A DNA stretch of 64,000 nucleotides from Streptomyces hilarionis. Lineage in GTDB: Bacteria > Actinomycetota > Actinomycetes > Streptomycetales > Streptomycetaceae. The notes under the pieces are model-generated. The model saw only the letters and a program-made list of their open reading frames with translations, was not told the DNA's origin and searched no databases. The number at the start of each line of letters is the position of its first letter. Position 1 is the stretch's first letter. Positions 36,932 through 44,978 of the stretch are shown in pieces. Where the stretch lies: assembly GCF_024539675.1 (NCBI RefSeq), contig NZ_JAHHIT010000001.1, forward strand, positions 62,001 to 126,000, written 5' to 3'. Both the position numbers and the translations under genes were made by a program.

Positions 36932-37582
36932 TCAGCCGCCACCCGAGCCGGCCGAAGCCGAACCGCCGGAGGTCCAGCTGGAGTTGGGCCGCGGCCGATT
37001 GCGCGTGATGCGCTCGGTGCGCAGCTCCACCACGACCCCAGCCGGGCCGAGCAGGGCCTTCAGCGCGTCGGCGAGCCGCTGCGGGTCGCCGCCAGCAGGG
37101 AGCGCGAGCCGTTCCCGGACGCCTTGCAGGACGAGTTCCAGCGCGAGCGTGGAAACCGCCGGCTTGTAGTCCCCCTGGTACGGCTCCACCACCTTGTTGG
37201 TCAGCCGCACCTCGCGCAGGGTCTCGACGGGCAGCCAGTCGTCCGGCCCAGCGGCCCGGACCAACCGCAGGGACGCGGGCACCCCGGCAGGCGCGAACTC
37301 CACCCGCAGGATGTCCCGGGCCCGGGAAAAGGCCAGCGCCGGCCAGCCGATCAGGTACTCCAGCCCGGCGATCACCCCCACCACCACGAACACGGTCGAC
37401 GCACGCGCCCCGGCCAGCGTCATCCAGAAGGCGACGAGCAGGGTCGGCACGCCCAGGGCGAGCGGAGTGAAGAGCGCCGGCCCCGCCGCGGTCAGCGCGT
37501 TCCACGCCGGCCCGACCGGGCCGGCGCGCACGACCAGATCCGTCGAGTCGGGGCCTCGCCTCAGCAAGGGATCGGTGGCCAT
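36932..37582 (-). CDS. Small membrane-associated protein of unknown function, 216 aa
   Basis: Two adjacent hydrophobic segments (ALFTPLALGVPTLLVAFWM and STVFVVVGVIAGLEYLIGW, residues about 32-85) are followed by a soluble domain of about 110 residues with a well-formed beta/alpha pattern (DILRVEFAPAGVP, WLPVETLREVRLTNKV, STLALELVLQG). A Ser/Gly-rich tail ends the protein. This is a DUF3093-like layout, though the family call is tentative. The frame stays open upstream to ATG 37768, which would add 62 residues including a WFEPWFEPW-like repeat encoded by a 12-bp tandem repeat. GGAGG stands almost against ATG 37582, so the start is uncertain. Confidence 0.7.
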   Translation of the reverse strand: MATDPLLRRGPDSTDLVVRAGPVGPAWNALTAAGPALFTPLALGVPTLLVAFWMTLAGARASTVFVVVGVIAGLEYLIGWPALAFSRARDILRVEFAPAGVPASLRLVRAAGPDDWLPVETLREVRLTNKVVEPYQGDYKPAVSTLALELVLQGVRERLALPAGGDPQRLADALKALLGPAGVVVELRTERITRNRPRPNSSWTSGGSASAGSGGG

Positions 37583-37696
37583 GCCTCCAGCGTAGGACCG
37601 GTCCGCAAGAGCGCCTAGACCACTTCCGGGCCGATAAGGCCGGACTTCTGACGACCCGTAGCCCTCAGCCGGCGGACGCGGCGGGCTCCCATGGCC

Positions 37697-37756
37697 GAAC
37701 CACGGATCGGACCACGGCTCGAACCACGGCTCGAACCACGGATCGGACCGCTGCTC
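37697..37756. repeat. Five tandem 12-bp units
   Basis: The unit is GAACCACGGCTC with variants ending ATC or beginning GG; the fifth copy is degenerate. Because 12 is a multiple of three, the repeat would encode a four-residue motif of the form (D/E)PWF on the minus strand if the upstream start at 37768 is used. Confidence 0.8.
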
Positions 37757-37771
37757 GACGGCGGCCATCAG

Positions 37772-38130
37772 CGGGTGGAGGGTGCGCCGTCCAGGCTCTC
37801 GCGGATGATGTCGGCGCGGCCGCCGAGGCGTGCGCTCTCTTCGATCACGAACAGCACCACCCTCCGCACCGACCAGTCCTCGACGACGGCGGGGAACCAC
37901 GGCACCCGGCCGGACGAGAACGTGCCGGCCGAGGTCGGCGATGCCGGCTGGCACCGAGGAGGTGCCCGCTGGAGGTGGATGAGGCTGTGTTCGCCGCGGT
38001 CGTCGATGCCGGGTCCAGGGTCGTCGGTGTGTCCGTACAGGGCGTATGAGGGGGTCCATTCGCCGCTGTGCGGGGTGACCAGGATGTCGAGGTGTGCCTC
38101 CTGCGGTGGCCAGGGCGTCGAGGATATTGA
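37772..38130 (-). other. Open frame without a start, in phase after the monooxygenase stop
   Basis: Immediately after the TGA of the monooxygenase gene the same frame stays open for about 118 codons to a stop at 37772-37774. The protein-like stretches include LYGHTDDPGPGIDDRGEHSL and FPAVVEDWSVRRVVLFVIEE. There is no ATG, GTG or TTG near its beginning, so it looks like the remains of a gene fused to or cut by the neighbour. I do not recognise it. Confidence 0.35.
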
Positions 38131-39657
38131 TCACTGTCGAGGAGGGCCGGACGAGGGTGATCGTGAGGTGGTCGTGTAGGCCTCCGCGTCGAAGCGGTCG
38201 AGGCGGCGGCGCATGCGCCTGGTGGACCAGGGCCAGCTGAAGCTGTTGACGCCGTTGGCGTCGAGGTAGTAGCTGGAGCAGCCGCCCACGTTGTAGACGG
38301 TGGCGCGCAGGGCCTGCTGGACCTCGGCGCGGAAGGCGGCCTGGACTTCGGGGCGTACGTCCATGCTGGTCCAGCCCGCGGACCGGGAACGGCGCACCGC
38401 TGCCGCCATATAGGCGAGTTGCGCTTCGAGGACCATGAACGCCGAGGAGTGCCCGGTGCCCAGGTGCGGCCCGAGGAGGACGAACGCGTTGGGGAATCCG
38501 CTGACAGTGGTGCCCAGATAGGCGTCGGGACTGCCCTTCCAGTGGTCGTCGAGGCTGGCGCCGTCGGCGTCGAACACGCGGCCGGCGATGGGCATGTCGA
38601 GGATGTGGAAGCCGGTGCCGAGGATGACGGTGTCGACCTCGGCGGTGCTGCCGTCCGCGCCGACGATCCGGTTGCCTTGGATGCTGTCGACCGCGGTGGC
38701 GTGCACGGTGACGTTCGGCCGGGTCAGCGCCGGATAGTACGCGTTGGACAGCAGCAGGCGTTTGCAACCCAGGGTGTAGTCGGGGGTCAGCGCCTTCCGC
38801 AGCGCGGGGTCCTTGACCGTCGCCCGCAGATGCAAAGTGCCGATCCTTTGCACCGCGCGCAGGAGGGAGGGGTGACGGAATCCGATGCCCAGGGCTTCCA
38901 GGGCCGCGTACTCGGCGTTGCGCAGGGCGCGTTGGGCCGCGGGGAAGCGTCGCATGAGCCGGCGTTCGACGCGCGGGACGTAGTGGTCGGGCTTGGGCAG
39001 CACCCATTGGGCTGTGCGCTGGAACAGGTGCAGCCGGCTCACCTGGGGCTGGATCGCCGGGATGAACTGCACGGCTGAGGCACCGCTGCCCACGACCGCT
39101 ACCCGCGTGCCGTCGAGGGGGTGGTCGTGGCGCCAGCGGGAGGAGTGGAACACAGGTCCGGGGAAGTCGGCGAGGCCCGGGATGTCGGGGGTGAGCGGCT
39201 CCTGCCAGGGGCCGGCGGCCGAGATGAGGAAGCGGGCGGTGTATCGGCCTCGGCCGGTGTCGACGTGCCAGCAGGCTTCGCCCGGCTGCCACTGCGCCCG
39301 GGTGACCTCGGTGCGGAAGTGGATGAGGGGCGTGATTCCGTGCCGGGAAGCCGTGTCGGTGAGGTAGGCGCGGATCTCGGCTTGGCCGGCGAAGGCGCGC
39401 GTCCATTCGGGGTTGGGTGCGAAGGAGTAGGAGTACAGGGCGGAGGGCACGTCGCAGGCACAGCCCGGGTAGGTGTTGTCCCGCCAGGTGCCGCCGAGTC
39501 GGTCCGCCTTCTCCAGGAGTACCAGGTTGCGCACGCCCGCCTGCCGCAGTGCCACTGCGGCTCCGATGCCGCTGATGCCGCTGCCTATGACCAGCGCCTC
39601 CACGTCGAGGGGCTCGGGGGCGGGCCGGGTGTCCTGGGCGTCGTCGGGTCGAGGCAT
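38131..39657 (-). CDS. Baeyer-Villiger-type flavin monooxygenase, 508 aa
   Basis: An FAD- and NADPH-dependent monooxygenase. It has two Rossmann signatures: VIGSGISGIGAAVAL near residue 25 for FAD and VVGSGASAVQFIP near 180 for NADPH. Between them lies FPGPVFHSSRW near 155, which fits the FxGxxxHxxxW fingerprint, although the final Pro/Asp is replaced by Arg. GGTWRDNTYPGCACD is also typical. Length is normal. The gene lies between a patatin-like gene upstream (39 bases) and an open-frame remnant, with a TetR gene divergent from the pair. That layout recalls EthA/EthR-type loci. The substrate (ketone, thioether or similar) cannot be told from sequence. Confidence 0.88.
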   Translation of the reverse strand: MPRPDDAQDTRPAPEPLDVEALVIGSGISGIGAAVALRQAGVRNLVLLEKADRLGGTWRDNTYPGCACDVPSALYSYSFAPNPEWTRAFAGQAEIRAYLTDTASRHGITPLIHFRTEVTRAQWQPGEACWHVDTGRGRYTARFLISAAGPWQEPLTPDIPGLADFPGPVFHSSRWRHDHPLDGTRVAVVGSGASAVQFIPAIQPQVSRLHLFQRTAQWVLPKPDHYVPRVERRLMRRFPAAQRALRNAEYAALEALGIGFRHPSLLRAVQRIGTLHLRATVKDPALRKALTPDYTLGCKRLLLSNAYYPALTRPNVTVHATAVDSIQGNRIVGADGSTAEVDTVILGTGFHILDMPIAGRVFDADGASLDDHWKGSPDAYLGTTVSGFPNAFVLLGPHLGTGHSSAFMVLEAQLAYMAAAVRRSRSAGWTSMDVRPEVQAAFRAEVQQALRATVYNVGGCSSYYLDANGVNSFSWPWSTRRMRRRLDRFDAEAYTTTSRSPSSGPPRQ

Positions 39658-39696
39658 GTCGAGGGCTCCTGTGGCGGGCGGGGAGGGTGGCGTGAC

Positions 39697-40668
39697 TCAG
39701 GTGCGCGGCAGGGGTGTCGCGGTGAGGGCGTCGCGGACCGTCGCGCGCGTCGTGCGCAGTGCCGTCTCCAGCACGGCGAACCGGCGCCGGGGGTCCATGA
39801 AGTTGCCGCCCATGGCGTCCAGGTCGGCGGCGGTGGGTTCGACGCGGATCACGCGGGTGCCGGCCGCTCGCAGTGCGGCGCATTCGGCGTTCAGGATGCC
39901 CGTCATGACACGGCGCAGTACGGCCTCTGCCCGGCCGAGTCCGCTGCGGCGGCCCGGAGCGGCCGTGCTCATCGGCGCGACGATGTACACCTCGTCGAGT
40001 CCGCGGTCCGCCAGCAGGTCCGCGGAGGTCGGTGAGCTGATGCCGCCGTCGGCGTAGAGGCGGCCGTCGACGCGGACCGGGGGGAACCAGCCGGGAATGG
40101 CCCAGGATGCGCGGAGCGCGTCGCGCAGAGCGGCCTTCGGCGCGTCGGGATGGCCGAAGAGGGTGCGGCGGCCCGTGTCGAGGTCGGTGGCCGCCAGCCA
40201 GGTCGCGGGGTGGCTCACCCATCCACCGTCGGGGGCGAGGCGGTCGGCGAGAGCGGCCAGCCAGGCGGCGTCGCCACGTCCTCGGGGCAGCAGACCGGAC
40301 AGGCCGGTCAGAGCGGGCACGGCCCTGGTGAGGGCGTGTGCGGAAAGCCGGGGCGCGCTGAGCATGAGCGCGGGACGCGGCGGTGTCCGGCGGGGCGGGT
40401 GAGCGAAGTGCCGTGCCAGGTCGGGCCGGGCCGAGGCGGTGGCGAGCTGTGCGGCGAGAAGTTCGCCGACATCGACGCCTGCACCCAGCAGCGCCGCGAG
40501 TTCCGCGCCGGCCGAGGTGCCCACCAGGACGTCGGCGTCACGGGGGTCCCATGCCGTGGCCTGCCGGATGGAGTGCAGCGCGGCGACGGTCCAGGCGGTG
40601 CCGAGGGTGCCGCCACAGCCGAGCACCAGGCCTCGGGAGGGTGGGGTCTGCGTGCCGTGCACGGTCAC
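39697..40668 (-). CDS. Patatin-like phospholipase family protein, 323 aa
   Basis: A serine acyl hydrolase of the patatin (RssA-like) fold. It has the oxyanion loop LVLGCGGTLGTAWTV near residue 15, nucleophile motif VLVGTSAGAELAAL near 50, and catalytic Asp in YADGGISSPTSADLL near 210. GTG 40668 has GGAG six to seven bases upstream. An ATG further out (40740) would add 24 unlikely residues and cross the divergent promoter. It is followed by the monooxygenase gene 39 bases later, so the two are probably one operon repressed by the divergent TetR. A lipid or ester hydrolase acting after Baeyer-Villiger ester formation would make sense, but this is inference. Confidence 0.87.
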   Translation of the reverse strand: MTVHGTQTPPSRGLVLGCGGTLGTAWTVAALHSIRQATAWDPRDADVLVGTSAGAELAALLGAGVDVGELLAAQLATASARPDLARHFAHPPRRTPPRPALMLSAPRLSAHALTRAVPALTGLSGLLPRGRGDAAWLAALADRLAPDGGWVSHPATWLAATDLDTGRRTLFGHPDAPKAALRDALRASWAIPGWFPPVRVDGRLYADGGISSPTSADLLADRGLDEVYIVAPMSTAAPGRRSGLGRAEAVLRRVMTGILNAECAALRAAGTRVIRVEPTAADLDAMGGNFMDPRRRFAVLETALRTTRATVRDALTATPLPRT

Positions 40669-40743
40669 TGGCCGCTCCGCTCTTCGGTTCTTCGGTTGGG
40701 CTTGCCGATGGCGCACCTGCGGGCACCGGGAGGACACCACTGG

Positions 40744-40775
40744 AATACCGGCGAGATCCGGATACTAGCGGTATT
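40744..40775. promoter_or_regulatory. Candidate TetR operator in divergent promoter
   Basis: AATACCG (40744-40750) and CGGTATT (40769-40775) form an inverted repeat in the 209-base region between the patatin and TetR genes. An inner imperfect repeat (TACCGG...CCGGATA) lies in the same stretch. Either could be the autoregulatory site. The assignment rests on position only. Confidence 0.4.
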
Positions 40776-40877
40776 TGAAACGTGGGGACAGGGCCCGTCG
40801 GAGATAGGATCGGCAAACCAACACAGGCTTCCTGGAAAGCCGCACAGGACCGACCAAACGGGAGAAGGACACAGCAC

Positions 40878-41480
40878 ATGGCCCGCCTCAGCCGCGTCGA
40901 GAGTCAGGAGCTCACGCGTGAGCGGCTCGTCGCGACCGCACGCACCCTGTTGCTGAGCAAGGGGTACGCGGCCACCTCGCTCAGTGACGTCGCCGAGACG
41001 GCCGGCTATTCCAAGGGCGCGGTGTACTCCAACTTCCGCAACAAGGACCGCCTCTGCCTCGCCGTCCTCGACGACATCCGCGCCGAGCAGCTCGCTCTGC
41101 TCACCGACTCCGTGATGGGCGACGGTGCGGTCGACAGCCGTCTCGCCGCGTTCACGGCCTGGAGCGAGGCGCACATCGGCGACCAGGCGTGGACGACGTT
41201 CGAAGTCGAGTTCCTTGTCCGGGCGCGTCACGACGACGAGCTGCGGGGCGAGATGACAGCCCGGGCAGGGATGATCCGCGACATGCTGGCCCAGCTCCTC
41301 GAAGGGCTGGCCGACGAAGCGGGTGTGCGGCTGACCATGCCTGCCGATCGGGCGGCGACGATGCTGCTGAGCCTCGGCATCGGACTCGGGGTGCAGCGGG
41401 TGGCCGACCCGTCGGTCTCCACCGCGGTGCTCACCGACACCCTGCGCCTCGTCCTGGGACTCGACGCCGGTCACGCCTGA
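40878..41480 (+). CDS. TetR-family regulator, 200 aa
   Basis: The N-terminal helix-turn-helix is typical: RERLVATARTLLLSKGYAATSL, then SDVAETAGYSKGAVYSNFRN near residues 35-55. The C-terminal 140 residues form the ligand-binding domain. ATG 40878 has GGAGAAGGAC 8-17 bases upstream. It reads away from the patatin/monooxygenase pair and most likely represses that pair and itself. Confidence 0.9.
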   Translation: MARLSRVESQELTRERLVATARTLLLSKGYAATSLSDVAETAGYSKGAVYSNFRNKDRLCLAVLDDIRAEQLALLTDSVMGDGAVDSRLAAFTAWSEAHIGDQAWTTFEVEFLVRARHDDELRGEMTARAGMIRDMLAQLLEGLADEAGVRLTMPADRAATMLLSLGIGLGVQRVADPSVSTAVLTDTLRLVLGLDAGHA

Positions 41481-41483
41481 GAC

Positions 41484-42393
41484 TCAGTGCCTGCCAGGAG
41501 ACTTCACGGCTCTTCGCGTGAGCAGCCTGGCATCGATCACCGAACGGATCATCGCGGAGGGACACGTCGAACACGGCGTCCGGGTACCAGCGGTGGGTCC
41601 CGGACGTCGCACCGGCATGACATCGACGCCGAGGCCGTCCGCGGCAAGGTCCAAGACGGCCGCCCCGCCGCCCGGGCCCGCCAGGTGGACAAGGACGACC
41701 TCCCACAGCGTCCCGGCGTCGATCTTGACGCTGGTGCGCCGCGAGAGAAGTGCCGGTCCGGTGCCGATGATCTGCGCGCCGAGCACGTTGACCCAGCGAC
41801 CCCGGGGGGCTCCCCGCCGCCCGATGCAGGACCGGGTGCAATCGGTGGCCAGGGTCGGGGCGAACCCGCACTCGTCCAGGAAGATCAGCTCCCGCACGCC
41901 CGCGTGCGCCTCCATCCGTTAGTCCGTAAGCCCTCCGGCTGTGCCTTCGCGGCCTGCTGAAGAACGGGCTCGGCCTTGTGCCGCAGGCTTTAGCAGATCC
42001 GCTTCCAGCGAAGACCATCACGGCGCACCAGCTCCCATGGGCAGTCGACGAAGATCTCCACCCCGCGGTGCTCACGCGGTCACTCGCGCAGGGCAGGAGC
42101 GGTCCAGATGACGCCGGCCGCGGCGGAGGCGTCCAGCAGACCGGCCAGCGCCGCGCGGTCGGCCCGTCCAGCACCTTCGCCGTGCGGCCCGGACGCGGGG
42201 CGTCCAGCCGCGCCTTGACTGCACCGCCGTGGAAACGATGGATGGCCGCGCGGGCGGTGACCTCGTTGCCGAGCCGGTCGGCCACCTCAGGGGCGGTCTT
42301 GCCCCGGCCGAACAGATGGATGCACTCCGCCCACTGCCTCGTGCAGCGGGTCAGATCCCGCCGCGGCCGGCAGCGCACAGCTCGCCATGCCAA
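41484..42393 (-). pseudogene. Frameshifted IS630-family transposase remnant
   Basis: The upstream part (near 42350-42180) reads WAECIHLFGRGKTAPEVADR and AAIHRFHGGAVKARLDAPRPG, the helix-turn-helix half of an IS630-type transposase. The catalytic half appears in another frame from 41915 (ELIFLDECGFAPTLATDCT, then GRWVNVLGAQIIGTGPALLS), with the first Asp of the DDE triad in FLDE. The two halves are joined by at least one frameshift, and the C-terminal DDE part is garbled. No terminal inverted repeats or TA duplication were found. Confidence 0.75.
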
Positions 42394-42743
42394 TCGGCAG
42401 CCGCCTTGAGACGGAGGATGCTCGTTCCTCCTGCCAGACGCCTACGGCGTGTCGTTGCATGACCGGCCCGGGCTCCTGCGGATGACCGTGCGTTGGCGGG
42501 CTGGGCCTGCACCGAGGGCCCGGGGCTGAAGGTCTATCGGTGGAGCCTGGGTACCCGATCCGTGCCGGCTGCCGCGGGTCGCCGGTCGCCGGTCGCCGGT
42601 CGCCGGAGCCCGAACGAAGCCTCCGTTCGGGCGGACCGTCCTGTGCGTCGGACCGTAGGACCGTGATGCGGCCGTTCAGGAAAGCGAGACTGGTCGCGGT
42701 TGTGCCGCTGCCCCGCAGGCGTCGGCGGCCGTGGAGAGGCGAG
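42394..42743. other. Gap before permease
   Basis: 350 bases with no supported gene. It includes three tandem copies of a short unit (TCGCCGG, 42578-42606). The in-frame codons from 42540 to 42743 upstream of the permease are arginine-rich and not part of that protein. Confidence 0.45.
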
Positions 42744-44231
42744 GTGGCGAACGTGGCGGAGGCTCCGGCAGACTCCGGGAACGGCCAGGACGACGGGGAT
42801 TCCGTACAGCTCGGCGGTTATCAGCAGGAGTTGAAGCGGTCGCTCGGCTCCTTCCAGGTGTTCGCGATCTCGTTCGCCTTCATCTCGGTGGCGGTCGGCA
42901 TCTTCGGTACGTACGACGACGTGCTCCAGACCGCCGGGCCGGTCGGGATCTGGCTGTGGGCCGTCGCTGGCATCGGGCAGGTTCTCGTGGCTCTGGTGGT
43001 CGCGCAGTTCGCGGCCCGCATTCCGCTGAGCGGCTCCTCCTACCAATGGGCCTCACGGCTGGCCACGCCGAAGGTCGGCTGGGGGTTCGGCTGGCTCTCC
43101 TTCTGCTTCCTGGCGGTCGCCGTCGTCGCCATCGACAACGCGCTGGCGAGCCAGGCGTTCATGCCGCTCGTCGGCATGAACGCCGACGAGGACGCGGCGC
43201 GGGTCATCACGCTGGTGGTGCTCCTCGTGCAGACCGTGCTGGCCATCGTCTCCACCCGCATCGTCAGCGTCATCAACACGGCAGCTGTCGTCATCGAGGT
43301 GGCTCTGGTGGTGGTCCTGTCGATCGCGCTGGCGGTCGCCGTGCTGGTCACCGGCGACGGCGCGGCAGGCAACCTCACCTCGCGTGGGATCGTCGCACAC
43401 GCCCCTGACTACTTCGCCGTCGGTGGCGGTCTGATGCTTGCAATGATCATGGGTCTCGCCACGTTGGTCGGCTTCGACTCGGCGGCCAATCTGGCTGAGG
43501 AGGCCAAGGACCCGCACCGCACCGTGCCGCGCGCGATCGTGGGGTCGGTGGTGGCGGCCGCGGTGCTGGGCATGCTGTTCCTCATCGCGCTCACCGTCGC
43601 GATCGAGGACGTTCCACGGATCTCCGCGAATGAGTCGCCGGTGGCGGCCATCATGCGCGACCAGCTCGGCCCGGTCACAGAGCGGGTGCTGCTGGTCGCC
43701 ATCACTTTCGCGTTCTTCGGCGCCGGCGTCGTCGCCATGACGGCGTGCGCACGCCTGGTCTTCGCGATGGCGCGGGACCGGCGCTTCCCGGCCCACCGGC
43801 TGATGCGGCGGGTCAGCCCGCGCACGCAGACGCCGGTCCCGGCGACGGTCCTGATCTTCGTGCTCGGGGTCGTCCTGATGGTCGCTCTGCCGGGGGCCGC
43901 GCTGCTGGAGCTGATCACCGCCTCCACGATTCTCCCGGCCCTCATCTACGCCGCAACGATCATTCTCTACTTGGCGGTGCGCAGACGGCTGGACCGAAAG
44001 AAGGGCGCATTCGACCTCGGGCGCTTCGAGCTGCCGGTGGCGATCTGCGCGCTGGTGTGGACGATCATCGCGCTGTTCGTGCTGGTCTCGCCCAGTGAGG
44101 CGCTGGTCTCCGTCGTGATCGTGGGCGGGCTGCTGCTGGCAGGCGCCTTGTTCTTCCTCGTCATGCTGACGCTGGACCGTGACGCGCTGGAGACCGAGCC
44201 CGGTGTAACGGCGGATGCCCTGCGTCCGTGA
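42744..44231 (+). CDS. APC-family amino-acid permease, 495 aa
   Basis: A membrane transporter of the amino acid-polyamine-organocation superfamily with about twelve hydrophobic helices. The N-terminal cytosolic segment LGGYQQELKRSLGSFQVFAI and the first unwound helix FAISFAFISVAVGIFGTY are typical. AARIPLSGSSYQWASRL and GFDSAANLAEEAKDPHRTVP are hallmark motifs of bacterial APC permeases. GTG 42744 has GGAG seven bases upstream and gives a normal family length; the frame is open further upstream but without sense. It stands alone between transposase remnants. The substrate is not predictable beyond amino acid or amine. Confidence 0.87.
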   Translation: MANVAEAPADSGNGQDDGDSVQLGGYQQELKRSLGSFQVFAISFAFISVAVGIFGTYDDVLQTAGPVGIWLWAVAGIGQVLVALVVAQFAARIPLSGSSYQWASRLATPKVGWGFGWLSFCFLAVAVVAIDNALASQAFMPLVGMNADEDAARVITLVVLLVQTVLAIVSTRIVSVINTAAVVIEVALVVVLSIALAVAVLVTGDGAAGNLTSRGIVAHAPDYFAVGGGLMLAMIMGLATLVGFDSAANLAEEAKDPHRTVPRAIVGSVVAAAVLGMLFLIALTVAIEDVPRISANESPVAAIMRDQLGPVTERVLLVAITFAFFGAGVVAMTACARLVFAMARDRRFPAHRLMRRVSPRTQTPVPATVLIFVLGVVLMVALPGAALLELITASTILPALIYAATIILYLAVRRRLDRKKGAFDLGRFELPVAICALVWTIIALFVLVSPSEALVSVVIVGGLLLAGALFFLVMLTLDRDALETEPGVTADALRP

Positions 44232-44336
44232 CGCGAGGAGGCGACCTGCCGGCCGATGGCTTCTGGGAGGCTGCACCGCCTACCCCGGGAGCCGAACGCA
44301 CGAGCGTACGTGGCGTGCCGTCACCAGCCCAGGTCG

Positions 44337-44460
44337 TCCAGCGCGGCACCGTCGAGGGGTGCGTCAACCGCCTCAAGCAGGCTCGCGGCATCGCCACCCG
44401 CCATGTGAAGATCGCCACCATCTACCATGCGGACATTCACCTGCTTACCGTCAGGCGCGA
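44337..44460 (+). pseudogene. C-terminal scrap of an IS5-like transposase
   Basis: The frame reads GTVEGCVNRLKQARGIATRH followed by IATIYHADIHLLTV. This matches the C-terminal ERxFNRLKQWRGIATRYDK block of IS5-group DDE transposases with the catalytic Glu (VER) altered to VEG. Nothing else of the element is intact here. Confidence 0.65.
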
Positions 44461-44507
44461 GGCCCCCTGCGCACGGTGGCTGATGAGCAGGGCAGGTGCG
44501 GGTGGTC

Positions 44508-44978
44508 TCAGCCCTGTTCTCCGCCCTCCCCCGACGCGTCCTCCCAGGCGGGGTCCACGGGGACGTTCCAGGCTCGCAGCATGGACAGGATCTCGGCACG
44601 GGTCCTGGGCCAGGCGAACCGGAAGGCGCGGTCGAGCACTTCTCGGCTCTCCAGGAAGGACTCCACGAAAGTGACGTAGGCCGTGTCCACCAGCCGGCCC
44701 GTGGGGTCCTCCTCGAGCGCCTCGATGAATTCGAAACAGCGCTTCAGGAAATCTTCCCCCTGTGCGTCGATTTCCGGGGATTCCATCAGAGGCTGGAACA
44801 GGGGATGCGCGAGCACCTCGGACACGAGTGTCCCCGGATGAGTGTTCACCTGTTCCCAGTGGGTGACCTGCGACGCGCTCAGATCATGACGCCTCGCCGC
44901 CTTTTCGAGATATGGATTCACTTCCGGAAGCAGTCGCAGAAGCTGCGTGACCAGATCGTCGGAGGTTATCCCCTGCAC
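44508..44978 (-). CDS. Putative immunity protein of the RHS toxin, 156 aa
   Basis: An acidic, helix-rich, cysteine-poor small protein (LVTQLLRLLPEVNPYLEKAA; ALEEDPTGRLVDTAYVTFVE; RAFRFAWPRTRAEILSMLR) directly downstream of an RHS toxin tip, the standard place for the cognate immunity gene. GTG 44978 has AAGGAG seven bases upstream, an excellent start. The frame is also open upstream and joins the toxin tip without a stop, so toxin and immunity form one continuous 237-codon frame. It is probably expressed on its own from the internal start. The family is not certain; DUF7674-like is a weak guess. Confidence 0.6.
   Translation of the reverse strand: MQGITSDDLVTQLLRLLPEVNPYLEKAARRHDLSASQVTHWEQVNTHPGTLVSEVLAHPLFQPLMESPEIDAQGEDFLKRCFEFIEALEEDPTGRLVDTAYVTFVESFLESREVLDRAFRFAWPRTRAEILSMLRAWNVPVDPAWEDASGEGGEQG

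Noticed and set aside
37697..37756. Short tandem repeat as a CRISPR array
   Set aside because: The units are contiguous 12-mers without spacers, and no cas genes are present.
37772..38133. TGA read-through extending the Baeyer-Villiger monooxygenase
   Set aside because: The protein is already full length for the family and no recoding signal was seen. The in-phase extension has a one-in-three chance of occurring.
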